Assembly (NCBI GenBank): GCA_017615475.1
Contig: JAGAAC010000002.1
Coordinates: 1 to 38,643 of the forward strand
Length of the DNA stretch: 38,643 bases
Reading direction: 5' to 3'
Source of the DNA: Clostridia bacterium
GTDB taxonomy: Bacteria; Bacillota; Clostridia; Christensenellales; Aristaeellaceae
Below, in pieces: positions 31,629 to 38,643 of the stretch. Positions within the stretch are counted from its first letter, which is position 1; each line of letters begins with the position of its first letter. The notes below the pieces were generated by a model. The model saw only the letters and a program-made list of their open reading frames with translations. It was not told the origin of the DNA and did no database searches. The position numbers and the translations under genes are program-made.

Positions 31629-32611
31629 CAGAACAGTCCCTCCCCGTCGTTGATCTTCTTTGCCAGGGCATTGGCAAGGATGATCAGGATCAGACCCATC
31701 ATGCTCTGGCACAGGCCGATGGCGCTGCTGAAGCCGAATCCCATCGTACGCATGGAGGTATAGACATAGGTATCAATAACCGAAACCTCATCCAGCAGCG
31801 TACCGTTCTGGCCCACCAGGCCCCAGATCATTCCCATGTCGCCGTAGAAGATCCTGCCGATGCTCAGCAGTGTCAGGACCACCACAGTGGACTTCAGCAT
31901 GGGAAGCGTCAGATACCGGATCTGCTGGAACCGGCTGGCCCCGTCGATGGTGGCGGCCTCGTACAGGCTGCCGTCAAACTGGGCCATGGCCGCCATATAA
32001 ACAATGGAGTTGTAACCGGCCCATTTCCACACATCCAGGAAAATGATGATGGTTCTCCAGTATTTTGCTTCCGCGTACCACCGGATGGGTTTGGCTCCCA
32101 AAACCATCAGGGCACGGTTTGCCACCCCGTTGGCGCCGGTTGTAATTAGTTCGCCTGTTTTCCGGTCTATCCGGAAATTGGCCGTCAGGAAACCGTACAA
32201 AACAGCGCCGATAACCACCCAGCTCAGGAAGTAAGGGAAAAACATCGCGCTCTGGCTGATTTTCTTGAAAGGTCCGTTCTTCACCTCGTTCATCGCGATG
32301 GCGATGGAAATCGGAACAATTGTCCCGAAGATCAGTCCCCAGAAGTTGATGAACAGTGTGTTCCTCACTGCTTTCCAGAAATAGGGATTGCCGTTCAGGA
32401 AATAGGAGAAATTCTCAAATCCCACAAAGGGGGATCCGAAGATGCCGTCCTTCACATTGTAATTGGTGAAGGCCATATACATGCCGCCCATGGGCAGGTA
32501 GGAAAACGCCAGGAGCAGCAGCAGAGCCGGTATGCACATCAGGTACAGCGTCCGGTTATGCTTCATTTCCCAGCGGAAACCGCGTTTCGTGGGCAGGATT
32601 GTCTTCTGCAT
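31628..32611 (-). CDS. lplB: ABC importer permease, LplB type
   Basis: A 327-residue LplB-type permease. The N-terminal cytoplasmic stretch leads into six membrane segments. The group's features are YLPMGGMYMAFTNYN after the first segment, and the EAA loop YEAATIDGASRFQQIRYLTLP. A charged extra segment (about 155-190, FRIDRKTGELITTGANG...) between membrane segments is typical of LplB proteins. AAAGGAGGAG precedes ATG 32611, 29 bases after the acyltransferase gene. It forms the channel with YtcP. Confidence 0.93.
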   Translation of the reverse strand: MQKTILPTKRGFRWEMKHNRTLYLMCIPALLLLLAFSYLPMGGMYMAFTNYNVKDGIFGSPFVGFENFSYFLNGNPYFWKAVRNTLFINFWGLIFGTIVPISIAIAMNEVKNGPFKKISQSAMFFPYFLSWVVIGAVLYGFLTANFRIDRKTGELITTGANGVANRALMVLGAKPIRWYAEAKYWRTIIIFLDVWKWAGYNSIVYMAAMAQFDGSLYEAATIDGASRFQQIRYLTLPMLKSTVVVLTLLSIGRIFYGDMGMIWGLVGQNGTLLDEVSVIDTYVYTSMRTMGFGFSSAIGLCQSMMGLILIILANALAKKINDGEGLF

Positions 32612-32640
32612 GAATCTCTCCTCCTTTCTTTTTCATCTGT

Positions 32641-33870
32641 TCAGGTTTCGTAAGGGTTTTCCCCGATCCGCGGAACCTCTTCCCGCAGCAGGAACATACC
32701 CGTGGTATGGAACCGGTCTCCCCGGGCCCATACTTCAAACATACCGCGTTCCAGGCTGTTTCTCGGCGTCAGTTTCCGGTAATCCGCGCGCTCGTCTCCC
32801 AGAACCTCCAGGCGGATCATCCGGTCTCCTTCCTCCACGGGGTAGCAGTAGAACTGCCGCTGAACCCGGACAATGTTCCGGTCCGGCTTAACAATTTCCC
32901 TCAGGCCCGGATCATACAGCCAGCTTTCGCTCCAGAACCCGATATAGTGATACTCGGGATAATACCGGTCATAAAAGGCCAGCGCCTTTTCGCAGCTGCT
33001 TTTCACCCGTTCCGGCGTGTAGCCTTCCCCGCCCGGGATATGCAGTGCCAGCAGGAAATCGTCATCTCCCAGCGCTTTGCGCCAGGTTCTTTTGTCCAGT
33101 GTAACGACTTCCTGTGAAACAAGTCCTTCCGGCAGGACCCGGTTGCCTTTTACGGTGTCCTCCGTTTCCTCAAATACGGTGGTAAAGGCTTCCGGATCAT
33201 AAACATCGTTCACGCCGTCAATCTGGCCGTCCTGCCGGATCCTGACCCCCGCGTGCCACAGGGCAGTCACTTCTCCGGTTTCTGTGTTCCGCCAGGCTTC
33301 CGGGGATCCGCCCCAGCGGTAAGGGATAAAGTAGAAACGGTCCAGGAAGAAGATCTGGCAGCAGTAAAAGTTCATATCCCAGGGGTAATCGTCAAAACTG
33401 ATATCCCCGGTCTCAACGTATTTCTTCAGCTGCTTCCGGGTCATCCGTTCCGGAATATCCGCGTCGTATTCTTCCGGAATTCCCCGCTCCCGCAGGGCTT
33501 TCCGTCCTTCCAGTACGCACAGCTGGGTATACAGGAACGCGTATGCCTCTTTGGCAAACCCGGTCAGGCATTCCGGCCTGGGCTGGTGGAATTCCACCGC
33601 GTGGCACCGGACCAGCCCCCGTACCGCGTCTTTTGCCATGATGCGGGCAAGCTCCACCAGTTCCGGTACTTTGTTTGCCTCGTCCAGCGCCTCCAGCAGC
33701 GCCTGCTGCCTGTCTGCCGGAACATGGTTCGTTTCCAGCACACTGAGGAGGATCTCCCGAGGCAGCAGTTCCTTTTCATCCGCCTCCAGGTCGCTGATGT
33801 GTTCTTCCATCGCTTCAGGGATGATGTTTCCTGTAACCTGAAGCAGTTCGTTCAGTCTTTCGGTTGTCAT
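32641..33870 (-). CDS. GNAT-like acyltransferase-domain protein (NAT_N/GNAT_C type)
   Basis: A 409-residue cytoplasmic protein. It resembles the 'acyltransferase domain-containing' proteins of gut Firmicutes, which have an all-helical N-terminal part and a divergent GNAT-like C-terminal part. Visible anchors are DRFYFIPYRWGG near the middle, LLALHIPGGEGYTPERVKSS, and the GFWSESWLYDPGLREIV plus NIVRVQRQFYCYP stretch. The acceptor is unknown for the family. There is no signal peptide or membrane segment. ATG 33870 overlaps the stop of the Gfo/Idh gene by 4 bases (ATGA), so the two are translationally coupled and probably act on the same compound, perhaps acylating an oxidised or amino sugar. 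The family assignment is from memory of motifs. Confidence 0.62.
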   Translation of the reverse strand: MTTERLNELLQVTGNIIPEAMEEHISDLEADEKELLPREILLSVLETNHVPADRQQALLEALDEANKVPELVELARIMAKDAVRGLVRCHAVEFHQPRPECLTGFAKEAYAFLYTQLCVLEGRKALRERGIPEEYDADIPERMTRKQLKKYVETGDISFDDYPWDMNFYCCQIFFLDRFYFIPYRWGGSPEAWRNTETGEVTALWHAGVRIRQDGQIDGVNDVYDPEAFTTVFEETEDTVKGNRVLPEGLVSQEVVTLDKRTWRKALGDDDFLLALHIPGGEGYTPERVKSSCEKALAFYDRYYPEYHYIGFWSESWLYDPGLREIVKPDRNIVRVQRQFYCYPVEEGDRMIRLEVLGDERADYRKLTPRNSLERGMFEVWARGDRFHTTGMFLLREEVPRIGENPYET

Positions 33871-35129
33871 GCCTGCGCTGTCCTTTCATACTTCCGGCGG
33901 AAATCTGTGATGCGGATCACCTTTCCTGTCAGCCGGGCTTCTTCTGCCGCGCAGGCCATCATGTGGCTTTCAACCGATTCATGGATATCCGTGGCGGATT
34001 CGTTCAGTTTCCCTTCCAGCATGGAAAGGAAGTCTTCCACAATGCCGCTGTCTCCGCCGCTGTGTCCGCTGGTGCTTTCCTCCGGATGAATGATCTCGGT
34101 CTCAGCCTCTTCCTTCCAGTTGCTTGCGAAGCGGGTGATCTCAATCACATTGTCAGCTTCGCTGGCACGGATCTCTCCGTTTTCACCCATGATCTTGATC
34201 GTCCGGGTCATCCTGTTGGTGAATCCGCTCAGGTTAAACGTTGCGGTAACCCCGTTTGCGAAACGGAGAATAGACACCTGATGGTCGCACACGTTGTTGT
34301 CGCAGTGGTATACGCAGCGGCCGTACGGTCCGGTCCGGATCGCTTCCCGGAGGCCTTCGTCGCTCTGGTCTTCTGTCAGCACTGTAGCCGGCCACTCACC
34401 GGCAATCGGCAGATAGCAGCGGTAAGCGCTGAACCGGCAGCTGTCCTTCAGCGGGCATTCCGCGCAGCGTTCCGCCGCGTTCTCCGGTGCGTTTTCTGCC
34501 TTGAAATAGGTCAGGTCTCCGAAGGAGGAAATGCTTTCGCATTTGCTTCCTGTCATCCAGACCAGCAGGTCCATGTCATGGCAGGATTTCTGCATCACCA
34601 GCGGGCTGGCCAGGTCGCTTCTTCTCCAGTTGCCCCTGACAAAGCTGTGGGCAATATGGAAATTGCCGATATTCTCGTTATGCTGGATGGTAATCACCCG
34701 GCCGATTTTCCCGTCCGTAACCGCCTTTTTGAGCGCCCTGAAAAAGGGGCTGTACCGAAGCACATGGCACACTGTCACATGCCGGCCGGTTATGACGGCA
34801 GTTTCCTCGATAGCGAGCGTTTCCGCCGGATCCGGCGAAATCGGCTTTTCCAGCAGCAGGTGATAGCCCTTTTCCATGGCCGGAACCGCTTCCCGGAAAT
34901 GGTCCCGGTCCATCGTCGCGATGATGGCGGCGTCTCCGAGCTTCGGCTGGTCCAGCAGATCTCCCCCGTTCACGAAACGGTATTCCGCCGGAATGCCGAA
35001 CAGATCGCCGGCAATCTGGCGCTTCACCTCATCCGTTTCCGCGACAGCAGCGATCTCATGTCCCATTTCCAGGGCATATTTCGCGTAGATCATTCCCCGC
35101 TGCCCTGCACCGATTAATACAAACTTCAT
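33867..35129 (-). CDS. Gfo/Idh/MocA-family NAD(P)-dependent oxidoreductase with a cysteine-rich insert
   Basis: A 420-residue oxidoreductase. The Rossmann domain has GAGQRG (7-12) and the EKP motif (94-96). The catalytic-domain SCHDMDLL (H184, D185) is in the usual position. An insert (about 205-285) carries seven cysteines, C222-x2-C225-x5-C231-x6-C238 and C272-x3-C276-x4-C281, a layout able to bind zinc or an iron-sulfur cluster. Members oxidise sugars or inositols, and some (GH109, GH188) cleave glycosides by a redox mechanism. It is the first gene of the LacI-flanked operon, which has an importer, kinase and mutase but no classical glycosidase. GGAGA lies 8 bases before ATG 35129. Substrate is unknown. 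Confidence 0.9.
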   Translation of the reverse strand: MKFVLIGAGQRGMIYAKYALEMGHEIAAVAETDEVKRQIAGDLFGIPAEYRFVNGGDLLDQPKLGDAAIIATMDRDHFREAVPAMEKGYHLLLEKPISPDPAETLAIEETAVITGRHVTVCHVLRYSPFFRALKKAVTDGKIGRVITIQHNENIGNFHIAHSFVRGNWRRSDLASPLVMQKSCHDMDLLVWMTGSKCESISSFGDLTYFKAENAPENAAERCAECPLKDSCRFSAYRCYLPIAGEWPATVLTEDQSDEGLREAIRTGPYGRCVYHCDNNVCDHQVSILRFANGVTATFNLSGFTNRMTRTIKIMGENGEIRASEADNVIEITRFASNWKEEAETEIIHPEESTSGHSGGDSGIVEDFLSMLEGKLNESATDIHESVESHMMACAAEEARLTGKVIRITDFRRKYERTAQA

Positions 35130-35145
35130 ATCCGGTCTCTCCGAT

Positions 35146-35165
35146 GAAACTTTTGTTTTTGTTTA
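35146..35165. promoter_or_regulatory. Operator-like site in the minus-operon leader
   Basis: GAAAC at 35146-35150 and GTTTA at 35161-35165 flank a T-rich core. Read on the minus strand it contains AAACAAAAACA, identical over 11 bases to the left part of the palindrome at 35248-35269. It lies downstream of the predicted start point, a place where a LacI-type repressor can block elongation or loop to the other site. Confidence 0.45.
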
Positions 35166-35173
35166 CTAAACAA
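35159..35173. promoter_or_regulatory. Palindrome overlapping the -10 of the minus operon
   Basis: TTGTTTA-C-TAAACAA is a perfect 15-base palindrome that shares four bases with the -10 hexamer and covers the predicted start point. This is a standard repressor position. It overlaps the neighbouring GAAAC/GTTTA site. Confidence 0.55.
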
Positions 35174-35198
35174 TAGCATATGTTTCAGCCCCTGTCAA
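35170..35198 (-). promoter_or_regulatory. Sigma-A promoter of the Gfo/Idh-importer-kinase operon
   Basis: On the minus strand TTGACA (35198-35193), a 17-base spacer and TATTGT (35175-35170) preceded by TGC form a strong promoter, about 40 bases before the Gfo/Idh ATG. It probably drives the seven genes down to 26576. Confidence 0.85.
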
Positions 35199-35247
35199 CA
35201 GACAATTTTGGTCATTTTTTCCAGTTTTATCATTATTATATAAGCAC

Positions 35248-35269
35248 GAAACAAAAACATTTTTGTTTC
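35248..35269. promoter_or_regulatory. Perfect 22-base palindrome in the lacI/operon intergenic region
   Basis: Arms GAAACAAAAA and TTTTTGTTTC flank a CA centre. It lies 10 bases upstream of the lacI -35 and about 50 bases upstream of the divergent operon's -35. Size and symmetry fit a LacI-family operator. It is the best candidate binding site for the adjacent regulator. Confidence 0.65.
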
Positions 35270-35278
35270 ATAAACAGC

Positions 35279-35307
35279 TTGACACACTGTGTTTCTTCCT
35301 CTATGAT
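35279..35307 (+). promoter_or_regulatory. Sigma-A promoter of the lacI-family gene
   Basis: TTGACA (35279-35284), a 17-base spacer and TATGAT (35302-35307) lie about 110 bases before the regulator's ATG. The nearby palindrome suggests autoregulation. Confidence 0.82.
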
Positions 35308-35416
35308 TAAGGTAGTTACAGGAATCATCCGTCCTGTTTGATCATGTTTCTTTTCGGATGCTTTCTCCTGTGTATTGTTTTGTTTCAGGCCTTCTTTGCA
35401 GAAAGGACGAAGCTTT

Positions 35417-36427
35417 ATGGCAAACATCCGCGATGTGGCCCGGCTGGCCAACGTCTCCCCCGCCACGGTCTCCCGTATTCTGAATGACAATCAGATATAC
35501 AAGACCACCGATGAAACGCGGGAGAGGGTTCTGCGCGCCGTGACGGAGCTGGGTTACCAGGCTCCTGTCAAAAAACGTCCTGCCGCCCGCCAGGCTGAAA
35601 CATCCGGTTTCTCCGTCGGCGTGCTGCTGGCTACCACCAAGGGAAAGTACAGCGATCCGTATTATCTTGCCATTCTCAGCGGCATTGAGGACGAACTCGC
35701 CCGTCTCGGCGGAACGATATCCGTCATCCAGACAGAGCAGGAGCTAGAGGACCAGGCCATTCTCAGCCGCCTCCTGGGCGCCGGGCTTTCCGGGCTGATC
35801 ATGATGCGTCCCCTCTCCGAGCCGCTTTTCGAGCAGCTTCATTCCCTTATCCCGCATATTGTCGGAATCGATACAGGCCACATGCCCATCGATAATGTGG
35901 AATACGATCATCTCCGTGTCAGCAAAATGGCCGTGGAATACCTCTACAGCAAAGGCCACCGGACCATCGGCTACATCGGCGGCAGCGTCGGGAATGCCCC
36001 GCTGAAACGTTCGCGCCGTTACCGCAGTTACCTCGAAACCATGGCGGATCTCGGGCTGGAAGTGAAGCCCGAATGGGTATTGAATTGCGACTGGGACGAC
36101 CGGAAATGTGTCGCCCTGGTAGAAAAAACATATCACGAGCACGGCCTGCCCACCGCCTTCTATGCCGCCAGCGACCTCATGGCTATGGCCGCCCTGCGTG
36201 CCCTGTATCAGCTGGGCATCCGCGTTCCGGACCAGGTCGCTGTCATTGGTATGAGCAATATTGAGATGAGCCAGTACGCCAATCCGCCGCTGACCACCAT
36301 TGATGTCCCCGCCGTTGAAATGGGAATCACCGCTGCCCGGATTATTGCCGCCCGGGTCCGCGGGGATACAACCCTTCCCAAGCGCGTTCTGCTCCCTTCC
36401 CGCCTCATTGAGCGGGATTCCGTATGA
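35417..36427 (+). CDS. LacI-family transcriptional regulator
   Basis: A 336-residue LacI/GalR regulator. The N-terminal helix-turn-helix and hinge helix are clear (IRDVARLANVSPATVSRILND, then ETRERVLRAVTELGYQ). The periplasmic-binding-like core follows, with DPYYLAILSGIEDELAR, HRTIGYIGGS, FYAASDLMAMAALRALYQLGIRVPDQVAVIGM and LTTIDVP. I chose ATG 35417 (AAAGGA 9 bases upstream), since the longer frame lacks a site. It is divergent from the seven-gene operon across two or three operator-like palindromes, so it most likely represses that operon and itself, with a sugar or sugar phosphate as inducer. The ligand cannot be told from the sequence. Confidence 0.93.
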   Translation: MANIRDVARLANVSPATVSRILNDNQIYKTTDETRERVLRAVTELGYQAPVKKRPAARQAETSGFSVGVLLATTKGKYSDPYYLAILSGIEDELARLGGTISVIQTEQELEDQAILSRLLGAGLSGLIMMRPLSEPLFEQLHSLIPHIVGIDTGHMPIDNVEYDHLRVSKMAVEYLYSKGHRTIGYIGGSVGNAPLKRSRRYRSYLETMADLGLEVKPEWVLNCDWDDRKCVALVEKTYHEHGLPTAFYAASDLMAMAALRALYQLGIRVPDQVAVIGMSNIEMSQYANPPLTTIDVPAVEMGITAARIIAARVRGDTTLPKRVLLPSRLIERDSV

Positions 36428-36456
36428 CCTTCCCTTTTTCTTCTCCCCCATAAAAG

Positions 36457-36488
36457 CAGAGCCGGCCATCTTGGCCGGCTCTGTCATT
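36457..36488. terminator. Bidirectional terminator between lacI and the FbpC-type ATPase gene
   Basis: CAGAGCCGGCCA (36457-36468) pairs perfectly with TGGCCGGCTCTG (36472-36483), loop TCT. The plus strand continues TCATTTTG and the minus strand CTTTTAT. It serves two converging genes. Confidence 0.88.
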
Positions 36489-36507
36489 TTGTCTGGTTTT
36501 CTCCGGA

Positions 36508-37593
36508 TCAGGTGTTCAGCAGGTGCGCGCACTCGCTGCGGAAGGAAATGTATGCCTCGTCCCCCACCTGATAGGTTTTCCGTCCGATCGGGCAGTTATC
36601 CGCGATTTTGACAAGCGTATCGCCCACCCGCACATGGTAATTCTGGTAGGAGCCCATGAAGCAGCTCAGTTCCACCTTGCAGGGAAGCTGTCCCTGGTCC
36701 GCGATCTCGATGGCCTCCGGGCGAAGGACAATCTCGGCGCTGCCGGTTGTTTCCTTTTCGGAAAGCACCCTCACAGGATGACCGTAAACATCCGCGATCA
36801 CTTCTCCGCCTTCCCTGCCGGTAACCGTACACGGCAGGAAATTGCATTCACCGATGAAGTCAGCCACGAACTCGCTGTTCGGATGGTAATAGATTTCTGT
36901 CGGGGAACCCATCTGGGCGATGACGCCTCCCTTCATCAGGATGATATTGTCGGAGATGGCCATGGCTTCGCTCTGGTCATGGGTTACGTAAATGGCCGTA
37001 ATGCCCAGGGCCTGCTGGATCCGCCGGATTTCCGTACGCATCTGCACCCGCAGTTTGGCGTCCAGGTTGCTCAGCGGTTCATCGAAAAGCAGCACGCCCG
37101 GTTCCACAACCAGCGCCCTCGCCAGTGCCACGCGCTGCTGCTGTCCGCCGGAAAGCTGGTTGGTCATCCGCTGTTCCATATCGGACAGTTCCACCAGCTT
37201 CAGGATATTTGTGACTCTTTCTTTGATCTCTTCCTTCGGTACCTTCCGGAGGCGGAGTCCGTAGGCCACGTTGTCAAACACATTGTAGTGCGGGAAAAGC
37301 GCGTAGCTCTGGAAAACCATGGCCGTGTCGCGCTTGTTGGGCGTCAGCTCGTTGATCGGTTCACCGCCCAGGTAGATTTCACCCTCGTCCGGGCTTTCAA
37401 ATCCTGCGATCATCCGCAGGGTTGTCGTTTTGCCGCAGCCGGAAGGTCCGAGCAGCGTCACAAAGCTGCCGGGCTCAATTTCCAGGGCCACGTCATGGAC
37501 GGCGTAGAAATCCTTTCCCGTCTTGGGATCCTTGTAAATCTTGGAAATATGATCCAGGCGTACGCCTTTGGGTTCTTTCTTGTTCGCTGCCAT
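36508..37593 (-). CDS. ABC importer ATPase, FbpC/PotA type
   Basis: A 361-residue ATPase. Walker A GPSGCGKTT (49-57), Q-loop VFQSYALFPH, signature LSGGQ (147-151), Walker B VLLFDEP (167-173) and the switch histidine H205 in YVTHDQ are intact. A C-terminal TOBE domain (about 245-361) is present. Family members serve importers of Fe3+, spermidine, phosphonates or sugars. It starts one base after the stop of the FbpB-type permease, so it belongs to that transporter. It could in principle also power the two ATPase-less importers in this window, but MsmX-type multitask ATPases form a different branch. ATG 37593 has GAGAGGTGA upstream. Confidence 0.93.
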   Translation of the reverse strand: MAANKKEPKGVRLDHISKIYKDPKTGKDFYAVHDVALEIEPGSFVTLLGPSGCGKTTTLRMIAGFESPDEGEIYLGGEPINELTPNKRDTAMVFQSYALFPHYNVFDNVAYGLRLRKVPKEEIKERVTNILKLVELSDMEQRMTNQLSGGQQQRVALARALVVEPGVLLFDEPLSNLDAKLRVQMRTEIRRIQQALGITAIYVTHDQSEAMAISDNIILMKGGVIAQMGSPTEIYYHPNSEFVADFIGECNFLPCTVTGREGGEVIADVYGHPVRVLSEKETTGSAEIVLRPEAIEIADQGQLPCKVELSCFMGSYQNYHVRVGDTLVKIADNCPIGRKTYQVGDEAYISFRSECAHLLNT

Positions 37594-37594
37594 A

Positions 37595-38643
37595 TCACTT
37601 CACCTCTCCCTTGATCTTTTTGCTCGTGCCAAAGTATTTCAGAACTGTGTTCATAATCAGGATTGCCGCGTAGGTAATCATGATCAGAATGGTGGCGTAA
37701 GCACAGGCAACGCCGTATTCACCCTTCTCCGCGTATTCGTTGATGCGGCAGGTAATCAGCAGGAACCTTGGCGTCACCAGCAGGATCACCGCGCTGATGG
37801 CAGTGATGGACCGCACGAATGTGGTCACCAGACCCGAGAAGAAGGAATCCTTGATCAGCGGCAGCGTCACGGTCATGAACACCTTCCCGCTGCCCGCGCC
37901 CATATCATAGGCAGATTCCTCAATGGATTTGTCAATCTGCCGCAGGGCGGAGATACCGCTTCTGGTACCGACAGGCAGGGAACGCACCACAAAGACGATG
38001 ACCAGGATCAGGCCCGTACCGTAAATGCCCTGCAGGAAACCGGTCCGGAAAACGCCTCCTGCGAATCCGCGGATAAATCCGACACCCAGCACGGTTCCGG
38101 GAACAGCCATGGCCAGCATGGATACAAACTCGATAAAGCCTTTGGCTTTGAATTTCCGTTTGACCACAAGATACGAGATAATCATGGAAAGCAGCGCTGT
38201 CACAGGAGCAGCGATGATGGAGAGCACGAAGGAATCCTTGAACGCCTTCCATCCGCCCTCCCGGAACATCTGCTCAAACCACTTGAAGGAAAGGGAGTAA
38301 TCCCTGCCCCACAGCTTGAACAGCGCCCCGAAGGGAACCGCGATATACATCAGGATGACAAAAACGGAAACCGCGGTGCACAGCACCGTCAGCGGATAAC
38401 GGACGCTCTTGTCCTCAATCAGCATCCGGCCCCTGGAGGCCTTACCGGTCAGCGTGGCTGCCGTCTTCTTCTCCAGCACATACTTCTGGATCAGGAACAG
38501 CACCAGCGTCAGTCCCAGCAGCACCACAGCCATGGCAGCCGCACCGTTGATATCGTAGGTACCGCCGGTAATCCGCAGGTAGATGGTGGTTGCCAGCGTA
38601 TCATAGCTTCCGCCGATGATCATCGGGTTGGCAAAGTCCGCCA
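37595..38643 (-). CDS. ABC importer permease, FbpB type, C-terminal part (runs off the right edge)
   Basis: The frame stays open to the window edge, so the start is outside. The 348 visible residues are the second half of a double-domain FbpB-type permease. The characteristic ADFANPMIIGGSYDTLATTIY lies at the very edge, followed by an inter-domain linker and six membrane segments. The second EAA-like loop is EESAYDMGAGSGKVFMTVTLP. FbpB-type permeases carry both halves in one chain of about 550 residues. Partner ATPase is directly downstream; the binding protein is probably beyond the edge. Iron is the default guess for this family, but related systems move phosphonates, thiamine or sugar phosphates. 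Confidence 0.9.
   Translation of the reverse strand, partial: ADFANPMIIGGSYDTLATTIYLRITGGTYDINGAAAMAVVLLGLTLVLFLIQKYVLEKKTAATLTGKASRGRMLIEDKSVRYPLTVLCTAVSVFVILMYIAVPFGALFKLWGRDYSLSFKWFEQMFREGGWKAFKDSFVLSIIAAPVTALLSMIISYLVVKRKFKAKGFIEFVSMLAMAVPGTVLGVGFIRGFAGGVFRTGFLQGIYGTGLILVIVFVVRSLPVGTRSGISALRQIDKSIEESAYDMGAGSGKVFMTVTLPLIKDSFFSGLVTTFVRSITAISAVILLVTPRFLLITCRINEYAEKGEYGVACAYATILIMITYAAILIMNTVLKYFGTSKKIKGEVK

Noticed and set aside
31629-31712. A longer N-terminus for the YtcP-type permease.
   Set aside because: The extra 28 residues overlap the lplB coding end, are hydrophilic and unlike the family; the ATG at 31628 overlaps the lplB stop as expected for coupled permease genes.

Overview
The window looks like chromosome from an uncultured, carbohydrate-specialised gut or rumen clostridium (Bacillota, Clostridia; estimated GC in the mid-50s %). 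Evidence for this is the gene order rimP-nusA-ylxR-ylxQ-infB, consensus sigma-A promoters (TTGACA/TATACT with 17-base spacers), strong AGGAGG-type ribosome sites, many ABC sugar importers, a LacI regulator and several intracellular glycosidases. Family-level placement cannot be made from the sequence alone. No tRNA, rRNA, CRISPR array, phage gene or insertion sequence was seen.

Layout. (1) 1-3390, minus strand: the translation/transcription operon rimP-nusA-ylxR(rnpM)-ylxQ-infB. infB runs off the left edge inside a block of 30-base repeats, and the operon starts at an unusually palindrome-rich promoter. (2) 3432-8817, minus: a secreted 32-residue-repeat protein, a eukaryotic-type (GH13_8) glycogen branching enzyme and a GH31 alpha-glycosidase. 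(3) 8876-11297: mnmM (tRNA methyltransferase, plus) and an AGCS sodium:alanine symporter (minus), converging on one strong bidirectional terminator. (4) 11427-16835, plus: GH67 alpha-glucuronidase, CPA2 Na+/H+ antiporter, MgtC/SapB protein and a membrane-anchored endonuclease/exonuclease/phosphatase protein. (5) 16893-25326, plus: GH38 alpha-mannosidase, then a solute-binding protein, two permeases (one with a large N-terminal fusion) and an N-acetylhexosamine-1-kinase-like enzyme. (6) 25394-26568: a secreted ChaN/EreA-like protein. (7) 26576-35198, minus: a seven-gene operon of Gfo/Idh/MocA oxidoreductase, GNAT-like acyltransferase, LplB and YtcP permeases, solute-binding protein, second hexosamine-kinase-like enzyme and phosphohexomutase. 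It is divergent from a lacI gene (35417-36427) across operator-like palindromes. (8) 36508 to the right edge, minus: an FbpC-type ATPase and the end of an FbpB-type permease.

How it fits together (inference): regions 5 and 7 converge on region 6 and read as two sugar-import pathways. Each has a binding protein, two permeases and a kinase related to NahK, but no ATPase of its own. Sugars released inside the cell, for example by GH38, would be phosphorylated at C1 and interconverted to 6-phosphates by the mutase. Region 7 has no classical glycosidase, so its Gfo/Idh protein, which carries an unusual cysteine-rich insert, is a candidate for the bond-breaking or sugar-modifying step. The features most worth a second look are the fused MalG-type permease, the hydrolase-free LacI-flanked operon, the secreted repeat protein next to the branching enzyme, the absence of a lipobox from both binding proteins, and the stacked palindromes at the rimP promoter.
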